Of a stretch of 64,000 nucleotides of DNA, positions 1 through 8,931 are shown piece by piece. Position numbers and translations under genes: made by a program. The DNA comes from Flavonifractor porci. GTDB lineage: Bacteria; Bacillota; Clostridia; Oscillospirales; Oscillospiraceae. The stretch lies in assembly GCF_037572415.1 (NCBI RefSeq), contig NZ_JBBHLB010000005.1:124001-188000 (forward strand), written 5' to 3'. Every line of letters starts with the position of its first letter. The stretch's first letter is position 1. The notes under the pieces were generated by a model that was not told the DNA's origin, made no database searches, and worked only from the letters and a program-made list of their open reading frames with translations.

Positions 1-42
1 AATTAACCGGCTATGCAATATTCGAGAAAGATCATCGGTGTA

Positions 43-71
43 TTGACATTTCCATGCAGAAGTGGTACTCT
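43..71 (+). promoter_or_regulatory. Promoter of the first TetR gene
   Basis: A TTGACA -35 box (43-48) is followed after 17 bp by TACTCT (66-71), preceded by TG as in an extended -10. It lies about 60 bp upstream of the TTG start at 133, so it fits a vegetative promoter for the TetR gene. The -10 matches consensus at four of six positions. Confidence 0.55.
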
Positions 72-132
72 AGATATTGAAGATAATCAGAATATCAAAA
101 TAAATCAAAATCACTACAGGGAGGGAGCAGGT

Positions 133-768
133 TTGAGCTACTGTTCCGATTTAACAAAGGAACGGATTATGGATTGTGCCAGGGCGGAATTTCTAAAAAA
201 GGGCTTTCGGGAAACACAGCTTAAGGACATTGCAGCGGCGGCCAAGGTGACAACCGGGGCGATATACCGCCACTTTGAAAACAAAGAGGATTTGTTCTAT
301 ACACTTGTTAAAGAAGTGTATGAGTACACGCTTGACATAATGGATCACATTGAGGAACACACTCAAAACAGCGCCGAAGATTTGCAAAACGCACTGCAAG
401 CAGATTCCATAGAGCAGTCTTATCGAATGGCCATGGAATTTGTGCAGTATATGTATGAACACCTTGCAGCGTTTCAACTGCTGCTCAAGTGCAGCGCCGG
501 CTCGAAAGTGGAAAACTTTATAGAGGACGCAAGTCTGCGATATACAAAGCGCAATCTTGCGTTCACAAAAAAGATGCATGAAAACGGAATTGCTCATAAC
601 CTGCCCAATGAATTGGACATTCACATCATTACCACCAGCTACATCACGGCGATCTGTGAATGTATCCTGCATGATGTACCGCATGAGCAGGCCGGGCAGT
701 ATGTGCATAATATTATTACCTTCCATCATTACGGTTGGTACGGTCTGCTTGGGATCAAGCAAAAATAA
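133..768 (+). CDS. TetR/AcrR family transcriptional regulator
   Basis: A 211-residue TetR-type repressor. The N-terminal helix-turn-helix lies at about residues 9-55 and includes the typical stretch TTGAIYRHFENKEDLF; the rest is an all-helical ligand-binding domain of normal TetR length. I chose the TTG at 133 because an AGGGAGG ribosome site lies just upstream and the HTH begins soon after; an in-frame ATG at 13 would add 40 unrelated residues and place the promoter inside the gene. It precedes, on the same strand, a transporter operon with a palindrome in front of it (797-818), so it probably regulates that operon. The ligand is unknown. Confidence 0.85.
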   Translation: MSYCSDLTKERIMDCARAEFLKKGFRETQLKDIAAAAKVTTGAIYRHFENKEDLFYTLVKEVYEYTLDIMDHIEEHTQNSAEDLQNALQADSIEQSYRMAMEFVQYMYEHLAAFQLLLKCSAGSKVENFIEDASLRYTKRNLAFTKKMHENGIAHNLPNELDIHIITTSYITAICECILHDVPHEQAGQYVHNIITFHHYGWYGLLGIKQK

Positions 769-796
769 GTGGCGGAATGCCATTTATTTTTGCACA

Positions 797-818
797 TAAG
801 TTAGCCATCCCTAACTAA
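797..818 (+). promoter_or_regulatory. Palindromic operator candidate before the ABC/ECF operon
   Basis: TAAGTTAG (797-804) and CTAACTAA (811-818) form an inverted repeat, 7 of 8 positions paired, with a 6-nt spacer, just upstream of the ribosome site of the first ABC gene. The TTAG-TTAG half-site resembles that of DtxR/IdeR-type metal-dependent repressors, though the spacing is wider than the classic box. It may equally be the site of the neighbouring TetR protein. Confidence 0.4.
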
Positions 819-833
819 AAGGGGGTTGTTTTT

Positions 834-2609
834 ATGAATCAAAAAAAGCCGGGGGCGATCCGGCAGCTTCTCAATTACGCCGGAGAGAGTAAGTGGAAAT
901 TGTACCTTTCCTCTTTTCTGGCGATAGTGGGTGAACTCCTCGGCATGGTGCCCTTTTTTGTCGTAACTGTGCTGATCCAGCAAATTTATCTGCAAACAGT
1001 TACCATGCAGAGCGCAATTCTTCTGTTTTTCATCGCACTGGCTGGACAGTTAGGCAAGGTGTTTTTTACATACGAGTCCTCGTTTATGTCTCACAAGGCG
1101 ACCTATCGGATCTTGAAAAACATCCGCAGCCTGATTGCCGATAAAATGCAGCGGGTTCCCATAGGGGTGGTGCTGGACACGCCTACGGGCGCATGGAAAA
1201 ACCTGATGGTGGATACTGTATCAAAATTAGAGGATTCCATGGCGCATTTTATGCCGGAAATCGCCTCGAACATTGTTGCCCCGATTTGCTGCCTGATTGT
1301 CTCATTTGCACTGGATTGGCGCATGGGGCTGGCTTCTCTGAGTACGATTCCCCTTGGGGCATTGGGGTATATTGGTATGATGCGGGACTATGAAAACAAG
1401 AGCGCTACCTACATGAGAGCGCAAAACGAGATGAACAGTACTCTGGTGGAGTATGTCAACGGCATTGAGGTCATCAAGGCGTTTCATCAAAGCGCGGCTT
1501 CCTATGGGAAGTTTACCAATGCCATCAACTTTTTTCACGACAGCACACTGGCATGGTGGAAACAGAGCTGGTTTTGGTCTGCGTTTGTGATGGCAGTTAT
1601 GCCGTCTACCCTGCTGGGAACACTTCCTGCTGGCGCATGGCTGTATATGAACGGAGATATTTCCCTTTCCGTCTTTGTCACCTGCTTAATTCTTCCGCTT
1701 GGACTTATTGCGCCTTTGATGAGAATCGGGAAATATTCCGACCAGTTCAGTATAGTCAATGCCTGCCTGGATCAAATTGGTGCATTTTTAGATAAGGAAG
1801 AACTGCATCGTCCGGAGAGGCCGGTACAGCTTGATCCCAAAGAATCCTTCCATTTTCAAAGCGTCACATTTGCATACGATGAGGAAAAAGTGCTTGATGA
1901 TGTATCCTTTACCATAAAGCCGGGAACCGTCACAGCCATCGTCGGGCCATCCGGCTCCGGCAAATCGACCATTGCAAAGCTGATGGCCGGGTTCTGGGAT
2001 GCGTCGCGGGGACAGGTATGCTACGGCGGCAAAAGCATCAAAGAGATTCCGTTTCAACAGCTCATGGATGAAATCAGTTATGTGGCACAGGACAACTTCC
2101 TGTTTGACGAGAGCATTCGGGAAAATATCCGTATGGGCAATCCGTCTGCCACTGACGATGAAGTGGAAGCAGCCGCCAAAGCGGCACAGTGCCACGACTT
2201 CATTCTACAGCTGGAGCACGGCTATGATACAACAGCTGGCGACGCAGGCGGCAGGCTGTCCGGCGGGGAGCGCCAGCGCATTACCATTGCAAGAGCCATG
2301 CTCAAAAAAGCGAATGTAGTGATTTTGGATGAGGCCACCGCCCATGCCGACCCGGAAAACGAAGCGCTGATCCAAGCTGCCATCAACCGGCTGGTAAAGG
2401 GGAAAACCCTGATCGTGGTGGCGCACCGTCTTGCCACGGTCCAGGACGCAGACACCATCCTTGTGATGGAGCAAGGCAAAATCGCAGGCAGCGGAAAGCA
2501 TCAGCAGCTTTTGGAAAGCTGCCCACTGTATCACCGTCTGTGGAGCGATGATGTCCGTACCGCAGACACCGACGAGGACGGAGTGAGTGAAGATGATCTC
2601 GATCGTTAA
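834..2609 (+). CDS. ABC transporter, fused permease/ATPase (half-transporter 1)
   Basis: A 591-residue exporter-fold half-transporter: about six membrane helices in residues 20-310, then a nucleotide-binding domain with Walker A GPSGSGKST (near 370), signature LSGGERQR (near 474) and Walker B VVILDEATA (near 495), followed by an H-loop histidine in VAHRLAT. The D-loop reads ATAHAD rather than the common ATSSLD, which is frequent in IrtA/YbtP-like siderophore-importing members of this fold. It overlaps the next, homologous half-transporter, so the two probably form a heterodimer. The following ECF genes suggest uptake of a small molecule, but the substrate cannot be read from sequence. Confidence 0.85.
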   Translation: MNQKKPGAIRQLLNYAGESKWKLYLSSFLAIVGELLGMVPFFVVTVLIQQIYLQTVTMQSAILLFFIALAGQLGKVFFTYESSFMSHKATYRILKNIRSLIADKMQRVPIGVVLDTPTGAWKNLMVDTVSKLEDSMAHFMPEIASNIVAPICCLIVSFALDWRMGLASLSTIPLGALGYIGMMRDYENKSATYMRAQNEMNSTLVEYVNGIEVIKAFHQSAASYGKFTNAINFFHDSTLAWWKQSWFWSAFVMAVMPSTLLGTLPAGAWLYMNGDISLSVFVTCLILPLGLIAPLMRIGKYSDQFSIVNACLDQIGAFLDKEELHRPERPVQLDPKESFHFQSVTFAYDEEKVLDDVSFTIKPGTVTAIVGPSGSGKSTIAKLMAGFWDASRGQVCYGGKSIKEIPFQQLMDEISYVAQDNFLFDESIRENIRMGNPSATDDEVEAAAKAAQCHDFILQLEHGYDTTAGDAGGRLSGGERQRITIARAMLKKANVVILDEATAHADPENEALIQAAINRLVKGKTLIVVAHRLATVQDADTILVMEQGKIAGSGKHQQLLESCPLYHRLWSDDVRTADTDEDGVSEDDLDR

Positions 2610-4317
2610 ACGGCTTTTGACCCTTTCTGGGAAATATCGCCCACGGATTATCGCAGGGCTGATTTTCAATGCTTTCAAATCCTGCTGTGTTTCCTTCATG
2701 CTCTTTGCTGTGTTGCTCATCACGCTCAACATTGAGCATCTCACGCCCACAGTGATCCTGCAGGCGGTGTGCATCATTCTGGCAAGCATTTCGGGGCGCT
2801 TTTTGTTCCAGTATCTCAGCGATGTAAAAATGAGCGCTTCCGGCTATGAAATTTTCCGGGAGAAGCGCCTGGAAATCGGCAATCAGCTCAAACACGCACC
2901 CATGGGATATTTTACAGAAAACAACCTTGGCACCATTCAATCGGTACTTACCACAACCATCTCGGATTTAGAGGGTACTTGCACCCTTGCGCTGACCTTT
3001 TTGGTTGGCGGCTTTGTGCAGGCTCTTGCCATGACACTCATGCTGCTGGTGTTCTGCCCGCCGGTGGGTCTGCTCTCTCTTGCCGGAATCGGCATGGGAA
3101 TACTGGTTCTGCAGAAAATCAAGAAAGCCGCGGGCCAGCATACCGGAGATATGCAGAAAGCACAGGAAATCATGGTGGGTACGGCGCTGGAATACATCAA
3201 AGGCATTTCCGTGCTTCGCTCCTTCGGCAAGGGCAGGGACGGCAAGGGCAAAATGGACGCTGCTTTTGAAAACAAATGCCACAGCAACATTGCCGTTACA
3301 GTTACCACCGCAAAGCTGATGAAAGCCTATGAGGCGGTGTATAAAGTTACCAGCTGTCTTCTTGTGCTGCTTACAACCGCGCTTTATTTAACCGGCGCCA
3401 TCACCCTGCCCTACTGTTTGATGTTTATAATCAGTGCGTTTTTGATTTTTATGGAGCTGGAACTTTTGGGGGATGGAGCATTTTTAAGTAAAACGCTTGC
3501 AACGCAGCTGGATCGCCTGGATCAGATTGCTGATATTCCTGTGCTGGATGAAAACGGTACAACGATCCAGCCGGAAAATTTCAATATTGAGTTTCGTCAT
3601 GTGAATTTTGGCTATGACAGCAGACCCATTCTGAAGGATGTATCGCTCACCATTCCACAGGGGACGACCTGTGCCCTCGTGGGGCCGTCCGGCTCTGGAA
3701 AAACAACACTCTGCAATATGCTGGCGCGGTTTTGGGATGTATCGGCCGGAGAAGTGCTGGTTGGCGGGCATAACGTAAAGGAATACACTTGTGATTCCCT
3801 TCTCTCACAGATCAGCATGGTGTTTCAGAAGGTGTATCTGTTTCACGATACCATTGAAAACAACATCAAATTCGGCAAGCCAACCGCCACCCACGAGGAA
3901 GTGGTTACGGCGGCAAAAAAAGCCTGCTGCCACGAATTTATTGAAAAACTGCCGCAGGGGTATCAGACAGTGATTGGCGAATCCGGCTCCACCCTATCCG
4001 GCGGCGAAAAGCAGCGCATTTCCATTGCCCGTGCGATTTTGAAGGATGCGCCCATTGTGATTCTGGACGAAGCTACCTCCAGCGTAGACCCGGAAAACGA
4101 ACATGAACTCATTCAGGCGATTACGGAACTGACCAGGAACAAAACGCTGATTTCCATTGCACACAGGCTCTCCACGGTTCGCAGCGCCGACCAGATTCTG
4201 GTGATTGATAAAGGCTGTATCGTCCAGCGCGGGACCCATCGGGAACTGGCTGCAAAACCGGGTATTTACCGCACTTTCCTGGAGTGCCGGAAACAGGCGA
4301 TCAGCTGGAAACTGTGA
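2593..4317 (+). CDS. ABC transporter, fused permease/ATPase (half-transporter 2)
   Basis: Partner half-transporter of about 574 residues: an N-terminal six-helix membrane domain, then an ATPase domain with Walker A GPSGSGKTT (near residue 365), signature LSGGEKQR (near 468), Walker B IVILDEATSSVD and H-loop IAHRLST. The start at ATG 2593 is preferred over GTG 2587 because the GGAG ribosome site (2580-2583) sits 9 bases from the ATG but only 3 from the GTG. Its start lies inside the end of the first half-transporter gene, indicating translational coupling and probably a one-to-one heterodimer. Membrane protein; direction of transport unknown. Confidence 0.85.
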   Translation: MISIVKRLLTLSGKYRPRIIAGLIFNAFKSCCVSFMLFAVLLITLNIEHLTPTVILQAVCIILASISGRFLFQYLSDVKMSASGYEIFREKRLEIGNQLKHAPMGYFTENNLGTIQSVLTTTISDLEGTCTLALTFLVGGFVQALAMTLMLLVFCPPVGLLSLAGIGMGILVLQKIKKAAGQHTGDMQKAQEIMVGTALEYIKGISVLRSFGKGRDGKGKMDAAFENKCHSNIAVTVTTAKLMKAYEAVYKVTSCLLVLLTTALYLTGAITLPYCLMFIISAFLIFMELELLGDGAFLSKTLATQLDRLDQIADIPVLDENGTTIQPENFNIEFRHVNFGYDSRPILKDVSLTIPQGTTCALVGPSGSGKTTLCNMLARFWDVSAGEVLVGGHNVKEYTCDSLLSQISMVFQKVYLFHDTIENNIKFGKPTATHEEVVTAAKKACCHEFIEKLPQGYQTVIGESGSTLSGGEKQRISIARAILKDAPIVILDEATSSVDPENEHELIQAITELTRNKTLISIAHRLSTVRSADQILVIDKGCIVQRGTHRELAAKPGIYRTFLECRKQAISWKL

Positions 4318-4331
4318 GGTGATCTATCCGA

Positions 4332-5870
4332 ATGAACGTAAAACAAATCGTACTGGAGGATGTGAGCTTCCAGTACGAGAATCAGAAAAAGCCGAGCATC
4401 GACCATGCCAGTCTCCATGTTCACGCCGGGGAGTTTCTTGTTCTCACGGGAGAAAGCGGCTGCGGAAAAACCAGCCTGACCCGCTGTATCAATCACTTAA
4501 TTCCCCATTTTTATGAGGGTGATTTGCAGGGGACGGCGCAGGTTTTGGGAAAGGATATTCGCCTGACCTCCGTGGGAGAGGCCGGAAAACGAATTGCTTC
4601 CATTTTTCAAGACCCAAGAAGCCAGTTCTTTACCACCAACAGCTCCTGCGAGGTGGCGTTTGCCTGTGAAAACTACGGCGTACCCCATGAAGAAATGGTG
4701 CGCCGTGTAGAAAATGCCTTTTCAACCCTCGGCATCCAACATCTTCGTGAGAAAAATGTGTTTGATCTATCCAGCGGAGAGCGACAGAAAATTGCTTTTG
4801 CCGCCGCACTCACCTTACAGCCGGATATCTTTGTATTGGATGAACCATCCGCCAATCTGGATATTCAGTCCATCTACCAGATTCATGATATTTTATTGCG
4901 GTTAAAACAACAAGGGCATACCGTGATCCTGTCGGAACACAGATTGTTCTATCTGAACGATTTGGCTGACCGCTTTATCCGCATCGAACAGGGCAGGATT
5001 GCGGAAGTGTTCACCCAGCAGGAAATGTCACGGTTGACCGCCGCACAAATGGAGGAGCGCAGACTGCGTACCTTCGATTTGAAAAGCGTTTCCTATGGGA
5101 AAGAAACTGCGGACGCCAAAGGCAATGCGTCGGTTACGCTTGCTGTTCAAAAGCTATGCTTTGCATGGGATAAAGGAAACGACCTGCTGCAAGATGTTTC
5201 TTTTCGGGCATCGGGCGGCGAAGTGATCGGCCTTGTGGGAAAAAACGGAACCGGCAAAACCACGCTTGGAAAGGCGCTTTCCGGGCTGATCCCTTTTCGG
5301 TCAGGAACGATTTTGTACAACGGGAAAAAGGTCAAAGGCAGCAAACTTTCAGATCAGGTGTATTTCGTCATGCAGGAAGCAGACCATCAGCTATATACAG
5401 ACAGTGTGGAAGCGGAGCTGCGGCTGGGGCATAAAAAAACGCCGGAACTGGAAGAAAAAATCACAGAGATCCTGAAATCTCTACATTTGGAACCATTCCG
5501 AACGGTACATCCTTATGCCCTTTCCGGTGGGCAAAAGCAGCGTGTGACCATCGCTGCGGCGCTGCTTTCCGAAAAGCCGGTCATTGTCCTGGATGAACCC
5601 ACCAGCGGGTTGGACTATACCAATATGCTGGCTGTATCCGCTGCGATTCAAAAAATGCAGGCAATCGGAAAGCTGGTCATTGTCATTACACATGATTTGG
5701 AGCTGTTGAGCCTTGTGGCAGACAGGGTATGCCTGCTCTCCGGCGGTGCTCTGCTGGAAGACAGGAAGGTCAAAGATACAGAAACCCTGCAAGGTATCCG
5801 AAGGTTCATGGAGGAAGATATGCAGCGGACAGGGGGTGAAGCCGATGGGAAACGGCTCTATACCACATAG
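4332..5870 (+). CDS. ECF transporter ATPase, two fused ATP-binding domains
   Basis: A 512-residue protein with two complete ABC ATPase domains in one chain, corresponding to the EcfA and EcfA' subunits. Domain 1 has Walker A GESGCGKTS (near residue 39), signature LSSGERQK (near 145) and LDEPSANLD; domain 2 has Walker A GKNGTGKTT (near 302), signature LSGGQKQR (near 396) and LDEPTSGLD. It has no membrane segment, so it must work with the EcfT scaffold encoded immediately downstream, whose start overlaps its end by 26 bp. It would energise vitamin- or metal-type uptake through an S component, presumably the MptD-like protein at 6565. Confidence 0.88.
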   Translation: MNVKQIVLEDVSFQYENQKKPSIDHASLHVHAGEFLVLTGESGCGKTSLTRCINHLIPHFYEGDLQGTAQVLGKDIRLTSVGEAGKRIASIFQDPRSQFFTTNSSCEVAFACENYGVPHEEMVRRVENAFSTLGIQHLREKNVFDLSSGERQKIAFAAALTLQPDIFVLDEPSANLDIQSIYQIHDILLRLKQQGHTVILSEHRLFYLNDLADRFIRIEQGRIAEVFTQQEMSRLTAAQMEERRLRTFDLKSVSYGKETADAKGNASVTLAVQKLCFAWDKGNDLLQDVSFRASGGEVIGLVGKNGTGKTTLGKALSGLIPFRSGTILYNGKKVKGSKLSDQVYFVMQEADHQLYTDSVEAELRLGHKKTPELEEKITEILKSLHLEPFRTVHPYALSGGQKQRVTIAAALLSEKPVIVLDEPTSGLDYTNMLAVSAAIQKMQAIGKLVIVITHDLELLSLVADRVCLLSGGALLEDRKVKDTETLQGIRRFMEEDMQRTGGEADGKRLYTT

Positions 5871-6546
5871 AAAAGGTTTTTACTACGACCCCAGGCTGAA
5901 GATTCTGCAAATCCTGCTGACCACACTCCTGGCTTTCGCCCTGAGCGGTGAATATACGGGGGTTTTCCTGTTCGCTGTTGTCGTTGTGTTTGTACTGGCA
6001 AATGGGCTGTATGGCGTTGCGACAAAATTTGCGGCGGTTTATACGCTTCTCTTTCTGGTTGCCCAAATCGTGCCTTTGTTTTTTACTTCGATGATCCACC
6101 TGTTTTTCCTGCGGATCATCAGCATATCCCTTTCCATGGTGATCCTCTATCAAACCACCGACATTACAGAGCTGATCAACGCATTGCAGAATATGCGGCT
6201 GCCCATGTGTATTGTATTGCCGTTTGCCATTATCCTGCGTTTTATCCCGTCTTTGCGGCAGGATATTACTTATATCAAACAGGGAATGCAGACAAGGGGG
6301 ATCGGCCTGACGCCCAGGCAGCTTCTCTTACACCTCGTACAGGTCTACGAAGGTTTTCTGGTGCCGCTTCTCATGCGGGTGCTGATGACAGCCACGGAGC
6401 TTTCCGCCTCTGCCGAAACCAGAGGGATCAGCTTTCCCTGTCAGAAAACGCACTATCGCAATATTCGCTTTGGGGCCAAAGATACTGTGATTCTTTTTGG
6501 TATGATGGTTCTGTATACAGCCATTATCATATACTCATTTTTATGA
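5845..6546 (+). CDS. ecfT: ECF transporter transmembrane scaffold (EcfT)
   Basis: A 233-residue CbiQ/EcfT-type protein. Several membrane helices fill the N-terminal two thirds, and the C-terminal part carries the coupling-helix region ending in SAETRGIS, equivalent to the A-R-G motifs that EcfT uses to contact the ATPases. I start it at ATG 5845, which follows a GGGGGTG ribosome site; the open frame extends upstream but that part only overlaps the ATPase gene. The 26-bp overlap with the ATPase gene implies coupled translation and a stable EcfA-A'-T module. Confidence 0.85.
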   Translation: MGNGSIPHRKGFYYDPRLKILQILLTTLLAFALSGEYTGVFLFAVVVVFVLANGLYGVATKFAAVYTLLFLVAQIVPLFFTSMIHLFFLRIISISLSMVILYQTTDITELINALQNMRLPMCIVLPFAIILRFIPSLRQDITYIKQGMQTRGIGLTPRQLLLHLVQVYEGFLVPLLMRVLMTATELSASAETRGISFPCQKTHYRNIRFGAKDTVILFGMMVLYTAIIIYSFL

Positions 6547-6564
6547 TCAAAAGGAGGAGTTCCG

Positions 6565-7143
6565 ATGAATTCAAAAAAGTTTCAAGCCAAAGATCTGGTC
6601 GTTACCGCACTGCTGATGGCCTGCGGCTTTGTGCTGTATGCGCTCTGTGCGCTCCTGGCAATGACGCCTTATACGATGGTACTGGTTTTGCCTGCATGGT
6701 CGATCCTTGCAGGTATCACCTATTTTCTTGTGGCGGTAAAAACCAAAAATCCATTTATGCTGTTCATTTATACCGCTGTGATGGGAATGATTGATTTTTA
6801 TATTCCCTGCATTCTTTTGTGTATTACTGCCGCTGCCATAAATCTTCTTGTTATGCGTAAAAAAGATATTTGCAAAACCAGTACATTGACATTGGGATGG
6901 GTCCTTACCACACTGGCGCTCAGCTTTGGCGGAATGTATGTGCCGTTTTTGTTTATGGCCTCTCAAACCATGGAACTGTATGCAGATAGTTTTGGAACGG
7001 AATATCTGCAAATCCTGACAAATATGACAACACCGTGGTTTGCTGTTCTGATGCTTGCTGTGACTGCCCTTTGTGCTCTATTGGGTTCTTTCATTGCAAA
7101 TAGAATGCTCAAGAAGCATTTTGAAAAAGCAGGCGTGGTGTAA
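6565..7143 (+). CDS. MptD-type ECF substrate-binding (S) component
   Basis: A 192-residue integral membrane protein with about six hydrophobic segments and a short N-terminal cytoplasmic stretch (MNSKKFQAKDLV) typical of the Trep_Strep/MptD S-component family. The AGGAGG ribosome site and 18-bp gap after EcfT place it in the same operon. It would determine substrate specificity of the ECF importer. The substrate of this family is not firmly established; pairing with two exporter-fold half-transporters and a repressor is a recurring arrangement that I recall for iron or siderophore-related loci, but nothing here proves it. Confidence 0.75.
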   Translation: MNSKKFQAKDLVVTALLMACGFVLYALCALLAMTPYTMVLVLPAWSILAGITYFLVAVKTKNPFMLFIYTAVMGMIDFYIPCILLCITAAAINLLVMRKKDICKTSTLTLGWVLTTLALSFGGMYVPFLFMASQTMELYADSFGTEYLQILTNMTTPWFAVLMLAVTALCALLGSFIANRMLKKHFEKAGVV

Positions 7144-7433
7144 TCAGGTATCCGTCTCCGTTTCTTCCACTGAAGATGGATGCCTTTTCATTTCAAAATG
7201 ATTCCGTTTATATGCCAGTTCCCATGCCAACTGGAACCCGCAAAGGAAGCTGTCCATAGAACGTTCCTCTGCAATTAGGCCCTGTGCGTCCATGACCCGA
7301 GCACCAGTTTTCTCCTAGGTTTTTCCAGACGCTCAATGAGTTTCCCGTGATAAGTTTCAATTCCTTGTTCAGCCTCTGACATGGATAAAGCGGTATGAAA
7401 TCTGTTGTACAGTAATTTCAATGTATCGTTCAT
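7144..7433 (-). pseudogene. DUF6809-like small protein gene, frameshifted
   Basis: Read leftward from ATG 7433 (ribosome site GGAGGCGG), the frame encodes MNDTLKLLYNRF and continues for about 44 residues, then meets a stop at 7275. From about 7300 a neighbouring frame continues in the family pattern (VMDAQGLIAEERSMDSFLCGF, then LAWELAYKRN) to a TGA at 7144-7146. One missing base near 7296-7303 explains the break: restoring it would give a protein of about 96 residues. The family is of unknown function and is often carried on mobile elements. Either a real lesion or a sequencing error. Confidence 0.65.
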
Positions 7434-7614
7434 GTGTCCCGCCTCCCTGCAGCAAGACACAATACCACAGGTAGGCTAAAAAGCCACTGCAAATTCATAG
7501 AATCTTATGCTTTCGTATGTTCACTTTTACTGCGCGCCTCCTTGTTGGCTTCCTTACCAAAGCAGTATATAAGGCGCACCTTTAAGAAAGCTATAATGGC
7601 AGATCAGAAAAATG

Positions 7615-7644
7615 AAAAGCCTTCGGAGTATTCCGAAGGCTTTT
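7615..7644. terminator. Bidirectional terminator
   Basis: A perfect 13-bp stem (7615-7627 with 7632-7644, loop GTAT) flanked by A and T runs, so it can end transcription in either direction. It lies just past the 3' end of the leftward histidine kinase and between it and the DUF6809-like gene. The remaining bases 7434-7614 hold no convincing gene. Confidence 0.85.
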
Positions 7645-7659
7645 ACTCAGGGGTTCTGG

Positions 7660-8927
7660 TTAAATGCGTTCCCAGCGGATGGTAAATGTAGTCTTTTGGT
7701 TTGGCTCACTGCATACGGGCAAGGTTGCTCCCATCTGTTCCGCAAGGGACTTGGCAATGGACAATCCCAAACCGTAACTGCCTGTGTGTTTCCGGGAATT
7801 ATCTACCCGATAAAAGCGGTCGAAGATTTTATCCATATGCTCTGGTGGGATTCCTTCTCCCGTATTGGAAACTGTAAGGATTGCATATTTCCTCTGGCGA
7901 TGCAGGCAGACCTCAATGGTCCTCCTGTATTTGTATATTTGCAAGCATTATCCAGCAAAATCTGAATCGCCTGTTCCGCTTTATCCAGGTCGCCGTCCAC
8001 AGAAACGTCTGTCTCAATTTGCTGCTCAAGAGAAACCCCTTTTTCATATAGCATAGTCTCAACAGACAGAAGGGTGCGCTCCAGCAAATTGCTCAGGCAG
8101 ATCGGTTCCAGCTTTACCGCTTGCTCCGTCTGGTCGGCACGTGCAAGCTCCAGAAGTTCTGTCACCAGCTTACTCATGCGCCCGGTTTCATGGGAAATGT
8201 GATCCAACCATTTTTCCTGGCTCTGGATGGTTTTCTGCTTATTTGCCTGCAATGCCTCCAGGTTGGCGCGGATCGAAGCCAGCGGAGTTTTGAGTTCATG
8301 AGACGCATCCTGAACAAACTGCTTTTGCTTATGATAGGACTGCTCGATAGGAACAACCGCCCGTTTTGCCAACAGGATACTGATTCCCAGCATAGCCAGC
8401 AGTGTCAGGACGCCTACGCCTACAAAAGCGGCCAATAGTTCCAGTAAACTTTGCTTTGACACTGTAATGTCCAAAAACGCAATCTGGCTGAATTGCTCAA
8501 TGGTGGCGTCCTCGGAAGTGGACTCCACCTTCGCATAGGCAGGAGTCCTTGAAAAGAGGAACCGCCGCCCCTCCAATTCAATTTCTCCTTCTTTACGCCC
8601 GTTGGTCTGTTGGATGGCCTGGTTAATCCACTCCCTGGATAGTGCGCCAAAAGAACTGTCAAAAACCGATTGATTTTGTTCATCCACAATCACGCCAAAG
8701 GCATCGGCATACTCCTGGGCAACTCCAACTATTTGGAAAGAATCACTTCTTTCATTGGCTTCTTGGTAGCGAAGGGTAGTGGAATGAATATTCTCCAGTT
8801 TCAATAGATTTTGCTTTTGTATTTGATAGGCAGTAATCAGATAAACGGCGGCGAAAGAAAGCAAAAGCACTATCGACAGCATTGCCATGTTGGTGAGGAT
8901 AAAACGGTGTTTCAGCTTTTTGAACAT
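7660..8927 (-). pseudogene. Sensor histidine kinase, frameshifted near its ATPase domain
   Basis: Membrane sensor kinase: two membrane helices (after MFKKLKHRF and around LLAAFVGVGVLTLLAMLGIS) bracket an extracellular domain, then a HisKA box with the phosphoacceptor in ASHELKTPLASIRANLEAL. The N box (LLDNACKYTN) is reached in the first frame, but the G boxes (NTGEGIPPEHMDKIFDRFY, GLGLSIAKSLAEQMG) are in another frame. A one-base loss near 7918-7925 accounts for this. ATG 8927 follows a GGGAGGTAA ribosome site that contains the stop of the response-regulator gene, so the two form an operon. If the lesion is real, the kinase lacks its ATP-binding C terminus. Confidence 0.85.
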
Positions 8928-8931
8928 ATGC

